From Schlesneria sp. (GTDB lineage Bacteria; Planctomycetota; Planctomycetia; Planctomycetales; Planctomycetaceae): a stretch of 64,000 nt of DNA. Shown in pieces: positions 19,232 through 29,721 of the stretch. The stretch lies in contig JAQGHU010000077.1 of assembly GCA_028291515.1 (NCBI GenBank), forward strand, positions 1 to 64,000, written 5' to 3'. Both the position numbers and the translations under genes were made by a program. Numbering within the stretch: position 1 is the stretch's first letter; each line of letters begins with the position of its first letter. The notes under the pieces are model-generated. The model saw only the letters and a program-made list of their open reading frames with translations, made no database searches and was not told the DNA's origin.

Positions 19232-19767
19232 TCGATCCACTCGTCCTGTTTTCGCGCTCGTTTTGTCCCAATTTGTCCTGGGGTGTCACTCACCAAGCCC
19301 AACCCAAGGCGACGCCTTGGCCCGTCCGACCAACCTGCGCACCCGCCCGCCGAGAAATCCAAGACACCCCGTTTTCCCTGCCATGGACTGACAAATCCTG
19401 CCAAATCGTGAGGAAAGCTCTCGCAAGGGCTGGCAGCCGCACTCCGAATAATCGGCAGGAATTGATGGAACTGGGCCCGCTGGTCGTGTCGAGCGGCACG
19501 CAAACTGAGCCACAAAGCATTTCGCGCCAAGCAACATTCACAGCGTGTCTTTCCGACTACTCCCTATCCCCTACCCCCAATTCCCTTCAGCCAAACAACT
19601 TACCGCAACCCCGTCGCACACCAAGCCTTGATTCGCGCCGACCTCGCGATACCACTCGTCCGGCAATCTCTGCCGGACCTGCCATTGACGTTTTTTGCCG
19701 ATTCACGCATAGTTTCGGCCCTTCCTCGTTCCACAAGCCTTTTGCCGACAGACAGAAACCGCGACCG
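19232..19767. other. Intergenic region between exbD2 and lysS
   Basis: No convincing gene. A reading frame continuous with lysS covers 19273-19767, but its predicted protein is low-complexity and unlike any synthetase N-terminus. At 19304-19320 a 17-base palindrome (CCAAGGCG-A-CGCCTTGG) may mark the end of the exbD transcript, although no T-run follows. The last 90 bases hold a candidate promoter for lysS, listed separately. Confidence 0.5.
19685..19713 (+). promoter_or_regulatory. Candidate sigma70-type promoter for lysS
   Basis: TTGACG at 19685-19690, a 17-base spacer, then CATAGT at 19708-19713. The -35 box matches five of six consensus bases and the -10 box four of six. It would give a leader of about 50 bases before the lysS ATG. 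Confidence 0.4.
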
Positions 19768-21234
19768 ATGTCCGAGACGCCCGATCGTTTAGAAGCCGCC
19801 CGACTGGAAAAACTCGCCAAGATTGAGGCGTTAGGTCTCGATCCCTGGGGTCAGCGTTTTGACGGCCACATCGCCATTGAAAAAGCCCGCGATCTCTGTC
19901 CTGCTGAATCGGGGTCTGACGGCGAAACGGTTCGCGTCGCCGGACGCATTCTGCGTTGGAACGACAAGGGAAAGCTGCACTTCATTCACATCCAGGACCA
20001 CACGGGTCGCATCCAGTTGATGCTGTCTCGCAAGGACGCCTCGGATGAAATGTGGGCGCTGCTCGAATGCCTCGATCTGGGTGACTTGATCGGTGTCGAC
20101 GGCCGCACGCGGATGTCCAATTCCGGCGAAAAGACCATCGCAGTCACCGGATTGACGATCCTCTGCAAGTCGCTCGCTCAGCCACCCGAAAAGTTCCACG
20201 GCATCCAGGACAAGGAAGCCCTGCTTCGCCAGCGATACGTCGACCTGATCTACTCCGAAGGCGTCCTCGAGCGGATGCTCAAGCGATTGCGCATCCTCGA
20301 TTCGATCCGCCAGACGCTGCGCGGTGAAAGCTTCTTCGAAGTGGAAACACCGGTGTTGCACGCCATCGCCGGTGGTGCGGCTGCTCGTCCGTTCAAGACA
20401 CATCACAACGCCCTCGACATTCCGCTGTTCCTGCGGATTGCGCTCGAACTGCATCTCAAGCGATTGATGGTCGGCGGGATCGAACGCGTCTACGAAATCG
20501 GCCGCGTCTTCCGTAACGAAGGTGTCGACGGCACTCATAACCCTGAATTCACGATGATCGAACTCTATCAGGCGTATGGCGACTACCATGCGATGATGGA
20601 CCTGGCCGAGAAGATCATCTGCAACGCCGCGATCGCCGCGAACGGAACGGCTGTGCTGCCGTGGGGCGAGAAGACCGTCAATTTCAATCCGCCCTTCCAG
20701 CGAGCGAAGTACGGCGACTTGTTCCGCGAACATGCTGGCTGTGACATGCAGGACGCCGAAGCGGTCTCTGCCGTGGCGAAGAAGCTGCACATCGAAACGG
20801 CCGGGCGTCATCCGGACGTGATCGTGAACGATGTGTTCGAGGTGACAGTCGAAGACAAGCTGGTGGGCCCAGTCTTCGTGTACGACTACCCTTCATCCAT
20901 GTGTCCACTGACCAAGCGCAAGCGATCCGATCCCAGTATCGCCGAGCGATTCGAATTGTTCGTCGACGGGATGGAACTCGCGAACGCCTACACGGAACTA
21001 AACGACCCGCGCCTGCAGGAAGAACTGTTCCGCACGCAGTTGGACGGCTTGGCCGAAGAGGATTCGATGGCCAAGATGGATCACGACTTCGTCCGAGCCC
21101 TTAAGGTGGGGATGCCACCCGCGGGCGGAATGGGGATCGGAATCGATCGCCTGGTCATGCTGCTGACCAACACCACAAGTATCCGCGACGTGATTTTCTT
21201 CCCGTTGCTGAAGCCGGAACAACCGACGACGTAG
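19768..21234 (+). CDS. lysS: Lysyl-tRNA synthetase, class II
   Basis: The 488-residue product has the normal length for class II LysRS, which charges tRNA-Lys with lysine in the cytoplasm. An N-terminal OB-fold anticodon-binding domain at about 30-140 contains [21 protein letters not shown]. The catalytic core follows, with motif 2 around [18 protein letters not shown] and motif 3 as [15 protein letters not shown] near the C-terminus. I start at the ATG at 19768 (MSETPDRL); the upstream in-frame extension is not protein-like. A candidate promoter lies 55-83 bases upstream. The next gene starts 29 bases downstream with a strong ribosome site. Confidence 0.96.
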   Translation: MSETPDRLEAARLEKLAKIEALGLDPWGQRFDGHIAIEKARDLCPAESGSDGETVRVAGRILRWNDKGKLHFIHIQDHTGRIQLMLSRKDASDEMWALLECLDLGDLIGVDGRTRMSNSGEKTIAVTGLTILCKSLAQPPEKFHGIQDKEALLRQRYVDLIYSEGVLERMLKRLRILDSIRQTLRGESFFEVETPVLHAIAGGAAARPFKTHHNALDIPLFLRIALELHLKRLMVGGIERVYEIGRVFRNEGVDGTHNPEFTMIELYQAYGDYHAMMDLAEKIICNAAIAANGTAVLPWGEKTVNFNPPFQRAKYGDLFREHAGCDMQDAEAVSAVAKKLHIETAGRHPDVIVNDVFEVTVEDKLVGPVFVYDYPSSMCPLTKRKRSDPSIAERFELFVDGMELANAYTELNDPRLQEELFRTQLDGLAEEDSMAKMDHDFVRALKVGMPPAGGMGIGIDRLVMLLTNTTSIRDVIFFPLLKPEQPTT

Positions 21235-21263
21235 AGTGACGCAGAATCGCCAAGGAGGGCGAT

Positions 21264-22358
21264 GTGACGACTGCAATCATAACGACGATTCGACAACAGC
21301 TTCGCAAGCGTTGGGTGCGCGGGATAGCGTGCCTTGGTTTGATGCTGGTGACGTACGTCGCGAGCGCGGGTCAGATCAGCGGGTTAGCGTTCAGTCCATT
21401 CGTCAACAGAACGTTTCCGTTGGATCATCGACTGCAATGTGGAGTCATACGATTCTACGAGCCAGTATTCATCGTGGCCGGGTCGGACTGGTGCCCCCGT
21501 TTGATTCCTTCCTTTATCTCTTTTTGCATGGGAACCCAAAGGAAGGCCGTCGCCATTGAACTGAATCAGATGGCTCGCGACGCAATAGGAGAAGCGCGAC
21601 TTGAGCGAGCGCGCCAGCTAGCGATGTTCTCCGAGAAGCTACGTGTGCAGTACGGAATATTTGATGATCGTCCTGAGCTCATCATAGCCGAAGTGAAACA
21701 TCGCTTTGCAGACCAAGTTCCTCTGCAATCATTTGTGATGACGCCCGATCCTATTGTCATCCGTTGGAACGAGCTGACGTGTGAAGATTGGAAGCGCATT
21801 GACGGGGAGATTCTCCAAGCTCAGGGTGTAACGATCCTATACCCAGACGACATCGATTGGTTAGTGCCGGAATCCAAAGACGACGATGGCGATTATGTTG
21901 TATGCGATCCTCTGCAAGTTAGTTGCATTCCCGAAGATGATGTGACCGCGACGCCTGTCACGACGTACCACAACCTTGGCAACACGAAGTTGCAGTGCTT
22001 TGAAGACAGGCCGGATCTGATCCTGACCGACTTGGATAGTGTTCAATCCGTCGAACTCCCTGCGCAACGACCGTTTAGTGTGGGTGTGATCGATCTCCGC
22101 GACGAGCAAGACCTTTCTGACGCGTCACCACGTACTCGAGATCAAGCCCCCGTCTATACATTCAGAGTCGCTCATCCTGAACTGCTTCTCGATGAATCAC
22201 ACATAGTACAACTGCAATGTTCCACTCACGCATCCGATGAAGACGAGAATGCACGAATCTTCGCGGATGTACGCAATCGTATTTTCTGTCAAAAAGAATT
22301 CCCGCGACGCGAAGACCAATTGAACGTGTGGAGTTTTTCGCTGGGCTTCAATCGATAA
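21264..22358 (+). CDS. Orphan exported protein of unknown function
   Basis: The 364-residue protein starts at a GTG with AAGGAGGG a few bases upstream. An N-terminal hydrophobic stretch at about 18-36 (GIACLGLMLVTYVASAG) looks like a signal peptide. The remainder is soluble and unlike any family I recognise: an alpha-helical patch at about 90-125 (Arg/Glu-rich), then beta-rich sequence with clusters of acidic residues and five or six cysteines. Codon choice differs from neighbours (ATA, TTA and GTA are used more, and GC appears lower), which may mean recent acquisition or fast evolution. It sits 32 bases before the LolC-like gene and could be co-transcribed with it. Confidence 0.7.
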   Translation: MTTAIITTIRQQLRKRWVRGIACLGLMLVTYVASAGQISGLAFSPFVNRTFPLDHRLQCGVIRFYEPVFIVAGSDWCPRLIPSFISFCMGTQRKAVAIELNQMARDAIGEARLERARQLAMFSEKLRVQYGIFDDRPELIIAEVKHRFADQVPLQSFVMTPDPIVIRWNELTCEDWKRIDGEILQAQGVTILYPDDIDWLVPESKDDDGDYVVCDPLQVSCIPEDDVTATPVTTYHNLGNTKLQCFEDRPDLILTDLDSVQSVELPAQRPFSVGVIDLRDEQDLSDASPRTRDQAPVYTFRVAHPELLLDESHIVQLQCSTHASDEDENARIFADVRNRIFCQKEFPRREDQLNVWSFSLGFNR

Positions 22359-22390
22359 CCGAACTCACCTTCAACGCCAAGGATTGGCAC

Positions 22391-23944
22391 ATGTACAAAC
22401 TACTTCTCTGTCAGCGATATCTGCGTTCTCGGTACATCGCTCTGGCGAGCATCATCAGCGTCACGCTGGGTGTCGCGACGATGATCGTCGTCAATGCTGT
22501 GATGGCCGGGTTCAGCAGTGAGATGCGGTTGCGGATCCAGGGGATCCTGTCCGACATCATCATTGAAACTCGCAGCTATGACGGCGAGGCGGATGCCGAA
22601 CTGCATAAGCAGATGATCGAGCGACTGATCGGCCCTTACGTTGCCGGTGTGACTTCCACAGTGGAAGTCTATGGGATGCTGAGCTTCGAATATGGCGGCC
22701 AGTACATCCATCATCCGGTCACGCTGATCGGGATCGACCCCGGCAGCAAGTCCGAAGTCGGTCCGCTGATGGACTACCTGCAAAGCTATCACAAACAGGA
22801 CAACGGACCTGACAGTGCTAAAGCCGAACGAACCAAGGACCACAAGCCAGACTGGTCGTTGACCCCGGGTGCCAATGACTATCGTCAACACATCGCCGCC
22901 TTGGCTCGCGACAAGGCGATCTTCCTGAAAGAGCTCAAGCAACAACGTCACGGTGGTGCCGAACAGGGTGGCGAAGCACCTGCCGCCCCCAATAGTGAAG
23001 ATCCCTTCAATGGGATGGAACGTGAAGAAGGTAATGCCGTCGTGGCCGAGGCCAATTTGGGCGAGTTGCAAACGGGACGCCTGTACGTCGGCAGCAACCT
23101 GATCAGCTTTCCTCACATGGACGAGGCGACCAATCAGACTCGCACGATTTACATGGTTCGCCCCGGCAATGATGTGAAGGTCAGCACAGTCACTGCCGGA
23201 ACTCCCAAGCCAGCCTACTTCGATGCCACAGTCGTCGATGTCTTCAAGAGTGGAATGAGCGAGTACGATTCGAACCTAGTCTTCTGCAATCTGGAATATC
23301 TGCAGCACGTTCGCAAGATGGTCACGCCGAATCCAGATGGTACGGAATCGCGCGCGATCACTTCGGTGCAGATCAAGTTGAAGGATTACCACGACTCCGA
23401 CAAAGTGATGAAGATCCTGCGGAACGAATTCCCCGCCGATCGCTACACGGTCCGAACATGGGAGCAAAAGCAGGGTCCACTGCTGGCGGCGGTCGACGTT
23501 GAATCATCGATCCTGAATATCCTGCTGTTCCTGATTATCGCGGTGGCGGGATTTGGGATCCTCGCGATCTTCTTCATGATCGTCGTCGAAAAGACTCGCG
23601 ATATTGGTATTCTGAAGGCTCTCGGAGCCAGTTCAACTGGTGTGATGTCGATCTTCCTGAGCTACGGTCTGTCGCTGGGAATCGTCGGCAGCGGAGTCGG
23701 TGTGATGGCGGGTCTGCTGTTCGTCTACTACATCAACCAGATTGAAGCCTTCATCACGTTTGTGACCGGCCGAAAGGTCTTCGACGAAAAGATCTACTAT
23801 TTCAAAACGATTCCGACTCATATCGATGCCTTAACGATCTTCTGGGTCGCAGTGGGAGCGATCACGATTGCGGTTCTCGCCAGCGTCCTGCCAGCTCGTC
23901 GAGCCGCCCGGTTGCAGCCTGTCCGCGCCTTGCGATACGAATAG
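22391..23944 (+). CDS. LolC/LolE/MacB-type ABC transporter permease
   Basis: The 517-residue membrane protein has the four-helix layout of lipoprotein-export permeases: one N-terminal helix (ALASIISVTLGVATMIVVNA), a large extracytoplasmic domain (about 45-370), then three C-terminal helices, ending in the classic LPARRAARLQPVRALRYE. It is longer than E. coli LolC or LolE because the periplasmic domain has an insertion at about 130-230, rich in charged and Gln/Gly residues. With the ATPase downstream it likely extracts lipoproteins from the inner membrane; as a single permease gene it may form a homodimer. The start is ATG 22391; the longer upstream frame overlaps the preceding gene. Confidence 0.9.
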   Translation: MYKLLLCQRYLRSRYIALASIISVTLGVATMIVVNAVMAGFSSEMRLRIQGILSDIIIETRSYDGEADAELHKQMIERLIGPYVAGVTSTVEVYGMLSFEYGGQYIHHPVTLIGIDPGSKSEVGPLMDYLQSYHKQDNGPDSAKAERTKDHKPDWSLTPGANDYRQHIAALARDKAIFLKELKQQRHGGAEQGGEAPAAPNSEDPFNGMEREEGNAVVAEANLGELQTGRLYVGSNLISFPHMDEATNQTRTIYMVRPGNDVKVSTVTAGTPKPAYFDATVVDVFKSGMSEYDSNLVFCNLEYLQHVRKMVTPNPDGTESRAITSVQIKLKDYHDSDKVMKILRNEFPADRYTVRTWEQKQGPLLAAVDVESSILNILLFLIIAVAGFGILAIFFMIVVEKTRDIGILKALGASSTGVMSIFLSYGLSLGIVGSGVGVMAGLLFVYYINQIEAFITFVTGRKVFDEKIYYFKTIPTHIDALTIFWVAVGAITIAVLASVLPARRAARLQPVRALRYE

Positions 23945-24012
23945 CGTTCATTTCCCGTCACCGAGTTCGATAGGCTCACGCGTGATCTGATCACGAACCA
24001 GGAGTGGCAGCC

Positions 24013-24786
24013 ATGCCGACGGTTACCAGCAAGTTCACCAGTCCGAAGTCCGCGTCGCTCCGAGAGACATTCCCCATGCCAGAACCGCAAATCGCCGCGT
24101 TTTCTGTCGAGAAAGCTTACCGCAAAGGGGATCACCTGGTCCCTGTCTTACACGGCGTTGACGTGTCGGTTCGCAAAGGTGAGTTCCTCTCGATCGTGGG
24201 CCAGTCGGGATCAGGAAAAAGCACCCTGCTCCATTTGCTGGGGCTACTGGATGCACCGGACATTGGCGAAGTGCAACTTGACGGCCAGCGAATTGATGAC
24301 CTGCCATCGCGAACTCGGGACGAACTTCGTAACCGCGTGTTCGGGTTCGTCTTTCAGTTCTACCACTTGCTGCCCGAACTGAGCTTGATGGAGAACGTAC
24401 TCAGCCCGCTGATGATCCGGCATTCGATCTGGGGTTATTGGAAGCGTCGACGCGAATACCAGGACCGAGCCCGCGAGATGATTGATCGCGTTGGACTCGG
24501 TCACCGCCTGACTCATAAACCTTCGGAATTGTCAGGCGGCGAGATGCAACGAGCCGCCATCGCCCGATCGCTGGTCGCGCATCCCGAAATCCTGCTGGCA
24601 GACGAACCGACTGGCAACCTGGACGCCCGGACGGGGCGAGAGATCATTGACCTGCTCTGCAAGTTGAATGAGCAGGAACAGTTGACTATTATCATGGTGA
24701 CGCATGATCAGGCGATCGCGGCGCAAGCCCATCGCACTGTCAAACTGTGCGAAGGTCGGATCGTCCCAATGTCGGATGCCGCCTGA
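24013..24786 (+). CDS. lolD: LolD-type ABC transporter ATP-binding protein
   Basis: The 257-residue ATPase has Walker A GQSGSGKST (about 63-71), signature LSGGEMQRAAIARSL, Walker B ILLADEPTGNLD and the switch His in MVTHDQ. These are the features of the LolD/MacB ATPase family that powers lipoprotein release or efflux through the neighbouring permease. The ATG at 24013 has AGGAG eight bases upstream. A GTG at 24004 lies inside that site, and an ATG at 24076 (MPEPQIAAF) would give the family's usual short N-terminus, so the true start is uncertain by 21 residues. It is followed by a clear terminator at 24936-24968. Confidence 0.92.
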   Translation: MPTVTSKFTSPKSASLRETFPMPEPQIAAFSVEKAYRKGDHLVPVLHGVDVSVRKGEFLSIVGQSGSGKSTLLHLLGLLDAPDIGEVQLDGQRIDDLPSRTRDELRNRVFGFVFQFYHLLPELSLMENVLSPLMIRHSIWGYWKRRREYQDRAREMIDRVGLGHRLTHKPSELSGGEMQRAAIARSLVAHPEILLADEPTGNLDARTGREIIDLLCKLNEQEQLTIIMVTHDQAIAAQAHRTVKLCEGRIVPMSDAA

Positions 24787-24935
24787 GAATAGGGCGACAG
24801 CGGCACGCGGCGTCTGGCGAACCTCGACCCACTTTACGGTGTCAATTTAGTCGCCAGGCTTCCTGCTGGCCGATCTTTGTGAATAATTGCAGTGAGTCGA
24901 ACGACCCTTGGTGGCGAGTTCCAAGCGATGAAGTA

Positions 24936-24968
24936 GAAGCCCGGCTTTAGAAAAGGCCGGGCTTCTTT
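24936..24968 (+). terminator. Intrinsic terminator after lolD
   Basis: GAAGCCCGGC at 24936-24945 pairs with GCCGGGCTTC at 24956-24965, followed by TTT. The ten-base GC-rich stem has a short A-rich loop. It ends the lolC-lolD transcript just ahead of the aminotransferase gene. Confidence 0.85.
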
Positions 24969-24984
24969 GTCAGGGTGATGCGAA

Positions 24985-25848
24985 ATGGGATTGAAGATTT
25001 ATCTCGCCGGTAAGATCGTCGATGAAGCCGATGCCAAGATCAGCGTGTTCGATCACGGTCTGCTGTACGGCGATGGAGTGTTCGAAGGGATCCGCATTTA
25101 CGGCGGCAAGGTCTTCCTGCACCAGCAACATATCGATCGGCTGTACGAAAGCGCTAAGGCGATCCGCCTGACCATTCCGCTGAAGCCGGCAGAAATGATT
25201 GCTGCCGTCGAAGCGACAGTCAAAGCCAATAATCTGACCGATGGTTATGTGCGCCTGGTGGTGACTCGTGGTGCGGGCAGCCTGGGTCTGGATATCCGCA
25301 AGACCAGCAATCCGCAGGTCATCATCATCGCCGATACGATCTCGCTGTACCCCCCTGAGACCTATACCAGGGGAATGCACCTGGTCACGGCGAGCACGAT
25401 CCGCAATCATTCGGCGGCACTCAGCCCGCGCATTAAATCATTGAACTACCTGAACAACATCATGGCTCGCATCGAAGGAACCGATGCCGGCATGGTTGAA
25501 GCCCTGATGCTGAATCACAAAGGTGAAGTGGCCGAGTGTACCGGCGATAACATCTTCATCGTGAAGCATGGAGTGCTGCAAACACCTTCGCGCGACGCCG
25601 GCATTCTGGAAGGGATCACTCGCAACGCCGTCATAGACCTGGCACGCGAAGCCGGATACCGAGTCGAAGAATGCTCGCTGACGCGTCACGACCTGTACGT
25701 CGCCGACGAAATGTTCCTGACCGGAACTGCTGCGGAAGTGGTCGCCGTCGTGTCATTGGACGGACGTTCGATCGGCAACGGCGAACCTGGTCCGATCACG
25801 CGCAATTTGCTTGCACTCTTTCAGAAGCTCACTCGTTCGGGTGCGTAG
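24985..25848 (+). CDS. ilvE: Class IV branched-chain amino acid aminotransferase
   Basis: The 287-residue fold-type IV PLP enzyme most likely transfers amino groups between branched-chain 2-oxo acids and glutamate, in valine, leucine and isoleucine metabolism. The N-terminal region VFDHGLLYGDGVFEGIRIYGG fits the family. The PLP lysine is K151 in RIKSLNYLNNIMARIEG, and the phosphate-binding region GDNIFIV and GITRNAVIDLAREAG follow. The close relatives D-amino acid aminotransferase and ADC lyase are less likely given the YGDGVFEGIR pattern. AGGGTGAT lies about 5 bases before the ATG. The gene lies between two terminators and is probably its own transcript. Confidence 0.9.
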   Translation: MGLKIYLAGKIVDEADAKISVFDHGLLYGDGVFEGIRIYGGKVFLHQQHIDRLYESAKAIRLTIPLKPAEMIAAVEATVKANNLTDGYVRLVVTRGAGSLGLDIRKTSNPQVIIIADTISLYPPETYTRGMHLVTASTIRNHSAALSPRIKSLNYLNNIMARIEGTDAGMVEALMLNHKGEVAECTGDNIFIVKHGVLQTPSRDAGILEGITRNAVIDLAREAGYRVEECSLTRHDLYVADEMFLTGTAAEVVAVVSLDGRSIGNGEPGPITRNLLALFQKLTRSGA

Positions 25849-25862
25849 TCCGCAAAGTAGAA

Positions 25863-25884
25863 GGCATACTCCGTATGCCGTTTT
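25863..25884 (+). terminator. Bidirectional terminator between ilvE and a small membrane gene
   Basis: The perfect stem GGCATAC-TCC-GTATGCC at 25863-25879 is followed by GTTTT on the plus strand and by TTCTACTTT on the minus strand. It lies between the stop of the aminotransferase (25848) and the stop of the minus-strand 80-codon gene (25907), so it can serve both. Confidence 0.75.
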
Positions 25885-25906
25885 GTGTTGCTGAAGAGTC
25901 ATTCGC

Positions 25907-26149
25907 CTACCGAGGTCGCGTATCGCCGATCTCGGATGATTTCTCTTCGCGCATTTCGTAATGATGCAGATTCCCTGCCTCATTCGACAGAGTCTGAATG
26001 CGACCCATTGCCAGGACGATGACGAGGAAGAATCCCAAGACGACCATCCCGCCCACCAAGTAGCCTACGCCGCGATCGATCCCACTTTTCTTCAGGTAGA
26101 CGGCTTCGTCGGTGTCTGACAGGTTGTCCAACATGATCGCCAGGCTCAT
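25907..26149 (-). CDS. Small single-span membrane protein
   Basis: The 80-residue product has a soluble N-terminus (about 1-28), one strong membrane helix at about 29-50 (YLVGGMVVLGFFLVIVLAMG) and a charged C-terminus ending KSSEIGDTRPR. I do not recognise the family. Support for a real gene: the helix is well placed, the frame is intact, and a shared bidirectional terminator stands at its 3-prime end. Against: no strong ribosome site precedes the ATG, and an ATG five codons further in is possible. The surrounding genes give no clear hint of role. Confidence 0.55.
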   Translation of the reverse strand: MSLAIMLDNLSDTDEAVYLKKSGIDRGVGYLVGGMVVLGFFLVIVLAMGRIQTLSNEAGNLHHYEMREEKSSEIGDTRPR

Positions 26150-26495
26150 TTCAAAATGGCTCGGTCACTCCGAGGCGCGGGCACGAGATTAGAATAACAT
26201 AGCTTGCGAATACGCAACTATCGGGCCACGCACCCGCGCGGTCCGTGGATGACCGCAAGTCGCTTCTATCAGTATGGGCTGCACCGATTGCACCACCTTT
26301 ACGGCCCTCTCACATCCAAGCCTCCGTGAAGCGATGTTGACATCTTGATTCGGGTGCGTTGTGATTTTGAAACAAGGTGCGAGGTTAAGGGGACGGCGTC
26401 CGGATGAGAATGGGCCCTATTTCACATCGCGGTATTAGCTATGCTGCATGCGTGAACGAACCCCGACATCCCCATACGCGGCTTGCGGAGAGATC
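26150..26495. other. Divergent intergenic region
   Basis: About 346 bases separate the small minus-strand gene from the plus-strand YHS gene. Stretches rich in A and T near 26186-26220 (for example TAGAAT at 26190-26195) may belong to a promoter, but no well-spaced -35 box is visible. No gene, RNA or large repeat is seen. Confidence 0.4.
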
Positions 26496-27236
26496 ATGCC
26501 TGACAGCTTTCGATTGCTCGCAACTTGGATGGTAGTCACCATCGGCATCCTCGCCGCAGGCTCATACTTCGTCATCCAAGCGGAAGAACCCCAGCCGAAG
26601 CCGGCATCCAAAGCCGCCACGATTGACGCCCTGCGCGAATTCAACGGGCTCGTCGGCAGTTGGCGTGGGATCGGACAGGTCAAACGTGGCTCATCACAAG
26701 GGGCCTGGCAGGAAAAGGCCGAGTTCGTCTGGGAACTGAAGCCGAAGAGTACCGGCATTCGCATCAACGTCGAAGACGGTAAGGAATGGAAATCGGCCCT
26801 GCTGAATTTCGATGAGGCTACTAAGCAACTCACGCTCACGGCCAAGCTACTCGACGATTCCACACGGACGCATCACGGCAAGTTTGAAGATAAACGCCTC
26901 GTGATGGAAGGAGTCGACGACAAGAAAGAGGTCCATCGGCTGACGCTGACCGTACTAAACGAGAATCGCTTACTGATCCTGTTTGAGAAGCGACCTGAGC
27001 AGCAGTCCTTTTTCACGCGGACGGGTGAAGTCGGATACCAGCGTCAGGGAACAAAGATCGCGGCCGTTAACGGAACGGGGCCGATCTGCGTGGTGACTGG
27101 CGGAGCTGGAACGATCCCCGTCACGCACAAGGGAAAGACGTACTACGTCTGCTGCACCGGCTGTCGCGATGCCTTCAACGATGATCCTGAAGGAACCATT
27201 GCCGCTTATGAAAAGCAGAAGACCGAATCGAAATAG
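26496..27236 (+). CDS. Membrane-anchored or exported protein with C-terminal YHS-type metal domain
   Basis: The 246-residue protein starts at the ATG at 26496, with GGAG about 6 bases upstream; a frame extension of 16 codons lacks such a site. A hydrophobic N-terminal segment at about 5-26 is a signal peptide or anchor. Residues about 40-170 form a beta-rich domain (FNGLVGSWRGIGQVKRG) that resembles lipocalin-like DUF1579-type folds. The C-terminal 50 residues carry GPICVVTGG and YYVCCTGCRDAF, the Cys pattern of YHS/TRASH domains that bind copper or other soft metals. A periplasmic metal-sensing or metal-carrying role is possible but unproven. Confidence 0.75.
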   Translation: MPDSFRLLATWMVVTIGILAAGSYFVIQAEEPQPKPASKAATIDALREFNGLVGSWRGIGQVKRGSSQGAWQEKAEFVWELKPKSTGIRINVEDGKEWKSALLNFDEATKQLTLTAKLLDDSTRTHHGKFEDKRLVMEGVDDKKEVHRLTLTVLNENRLLILFEKRPEQQSFFTRTGEVGYQRQGTKIAAVNGTGPICVVTGGAGTIPVTHKGKTYYVCCTGCRDAFNDDPEGTIAAYEKQKTESK

Positions 27237-27359
27237 GCCAAGCTTTCTGACCGGATTGACCGACTTCAGGTGCCCGTGTCCTCGATCAAAGACACGGCCA
27301 TGTCGAGGACTCCAAGTCCGTGGCACCCGATGGCCGCGATTCCGAATTCGACCGGTTCG

Positions 27360-27388
27360 GTGACGCTACGTCATCCGCTGGCTATAAT
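27360..27388 (+). promoter_or_regulatory. Candidate promoter for argG
   Basis: A perfect -10 box TATAAT at 27383-27388 lies 17 bases after GTGACG (27360-27365), which matches the -35 consensus TTGACA at four of six positions. Predicted leader length to the argG ATG is about 70 bases. Confidence 0.55.
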
Positions 27389-27463
27389 CTTGGCCCCTGC
27401 CCACTCAATCGGCCGTGATGTTCGGCCGTGAAGGTTCACTCTTGTTCTCGATTGGAATCGTTC

Positions 27464-28678
<1,215 letters not shown>

Positions 28679-28695
28679 GATTTCATGTTGAAACG

Positions 28696-28728
28696 AAGCA
28701 GGCGGAGCATTGTGCTCCGCCTGCTTTT
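28696..28728 (+). terminator. Intrinsic terminator after argG
   Basis: AAGCAGGCGGAGC at 28696-28708 pairs with GCTCCGCCTGCTT (28713-28725) around the loop ATTGT-like bases, followed by a T-run (TTTTG). It lies between convergent argG and the minus-strand hydrolase (stop at 28737) and may serve both. Confidence 0.9.
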
Positions 28729-28736
28729 GTTTGACG

Positions 28737-29567
28737 TTATTCCAACCCAAGCTCTTTCACGATGAAGTCGACAGCGGGTGTCGGATCATCCAAGCCGTGA
28801 GGGTGATGTTTCAGGCCGGGCTTCACGATCACGTGAATCTTGCCTCCGAGCTTTTCGTAGCGCTCTTTCAGGATGACGGTGTTCTCTGCATAGGGAACCA
28901 CTTCATCTGCATCGCCGCAGATGTGCAGGAGCGGGACTTTGGCCTTGGCGAGCGGCGCGAGGTTGTCGACCGGATTCTTATCGTAGGCGAGTGCCTCGGC
29001 TTCGTCTTTGAAGCCGTAATCCTGGATCAGCTTTTTCCAATCCCCGGCACTGCCGGGGCCTTTCCCTTTTCCGCCTGGCCAACTCTTGAAGTCAAGAACC
29101 GGATTGTCCGCGAGAATCACACCCACTTGATCCGGATGCGCGGCACCCCAGTTGTAGACATAGAGCCCACCGCGACTCAGTCCTTCCAGAACCGGCTTTT
29201 TGGAGAAGCCGTATTTCTCGGTAAGCAATTTGTAGAACTCGTCAAAGTGCTTCATCGCGCTGGGGCAGCCGAACGTATTGCCGACGTTCATATACGCGAG
29301 ATGGAAGCCTCTCTTGACGAGAGCCAGATCGATCTCGGGACGATGATCGAAAAACTCAGCTCGCCAGATCCAAGGCTTTCCTTTTGCCGCCACGAACGGG
29401 GTGACGACCATACAGTGCTGGCCGTCTACTTCGAAGTCATAGCGAACGAAGCCGTGATAGTCGCTTTTTGTCCCCGGGAACGGCGAGGCCTCTTCCGCAC
29501 TGACAATGTTGCCCATCAATGCCAAAGCCGAGAACAGAACCAACCGGAGTACGGGGTGAGACATCAT
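28737..29567 (-). CDS. Exported alpha/beta hydrolase
   Basis: The 276-residue secreted protein starts at ATG 29567, with AAAGG about 8 bases upstream. Its signal peptide is about 1-23 (LRLVLFSALALMGNIVSA). The nucleophile elbow is GLSRGG in LEGLSRGGLYVYNWG. A later Asp (HICGDADEVVPY) and a C-terminal His (KHHPHGLDDP) complete a plausible catalytic triad of the alpha/beta-hydrolase fold, closest to prolyl-oligopeptidase or esterase-like members of Planctomycetes. Ester or peptide hydrolysis outside the cytoplasm is expected; the substrate is unknown. Downstream, divergent, are a sulfatase and a lyase, so it may belong to glycan or plant-polymer breakdown. Confidence 0.85.
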   Translation of the reverse strand: MMSHPVLRLVLFSALALMGNIVSAEEASPFPGTKSDYHGFVRYDFEVDGQHCMVVTPFVAAKGKPWIWRAEFFDHRPEIDLALVKRGFHLAYMNVGNTFGCPSAMKHFDEFYKLLTEKYGFSKKPVLEGLSRGGLYVYNWGAAHPDQVGVILADNPVLDFKSWPGGKGKGPGSAGDWKKLIQDYGFKDEAEALAYDKNPVDNLAPLAKAKVPLLHICGDADEVVPYAENTVILKERYEKLGGKIHVIVKPGLKHHPHGLDDPTPAVDFIVKELGLE

Positions 29568-29721
29568 TGATGACCTTTGAACGGACGGAGGGCGCGAAGG
29601 TCGACGCATCGTACCCGAGGACCGTGTACCGCTCAATCGGTTCCCTTAGGCCGCGGAATGGTACCGAAGAGATTCGCTTACTAGACTGGTGACAGAAATT
29701 GCACCTCTCGCGAGATCCACC

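Noticed and set aside
19273-19767. 165-codon N-terminal extension of lysS
   Set aside because: Low-complexity, Pro/Ser-rich and unlike any LysRS; family homology begins at the ATG at 19768, and a candidate promoter lies inside the extension.
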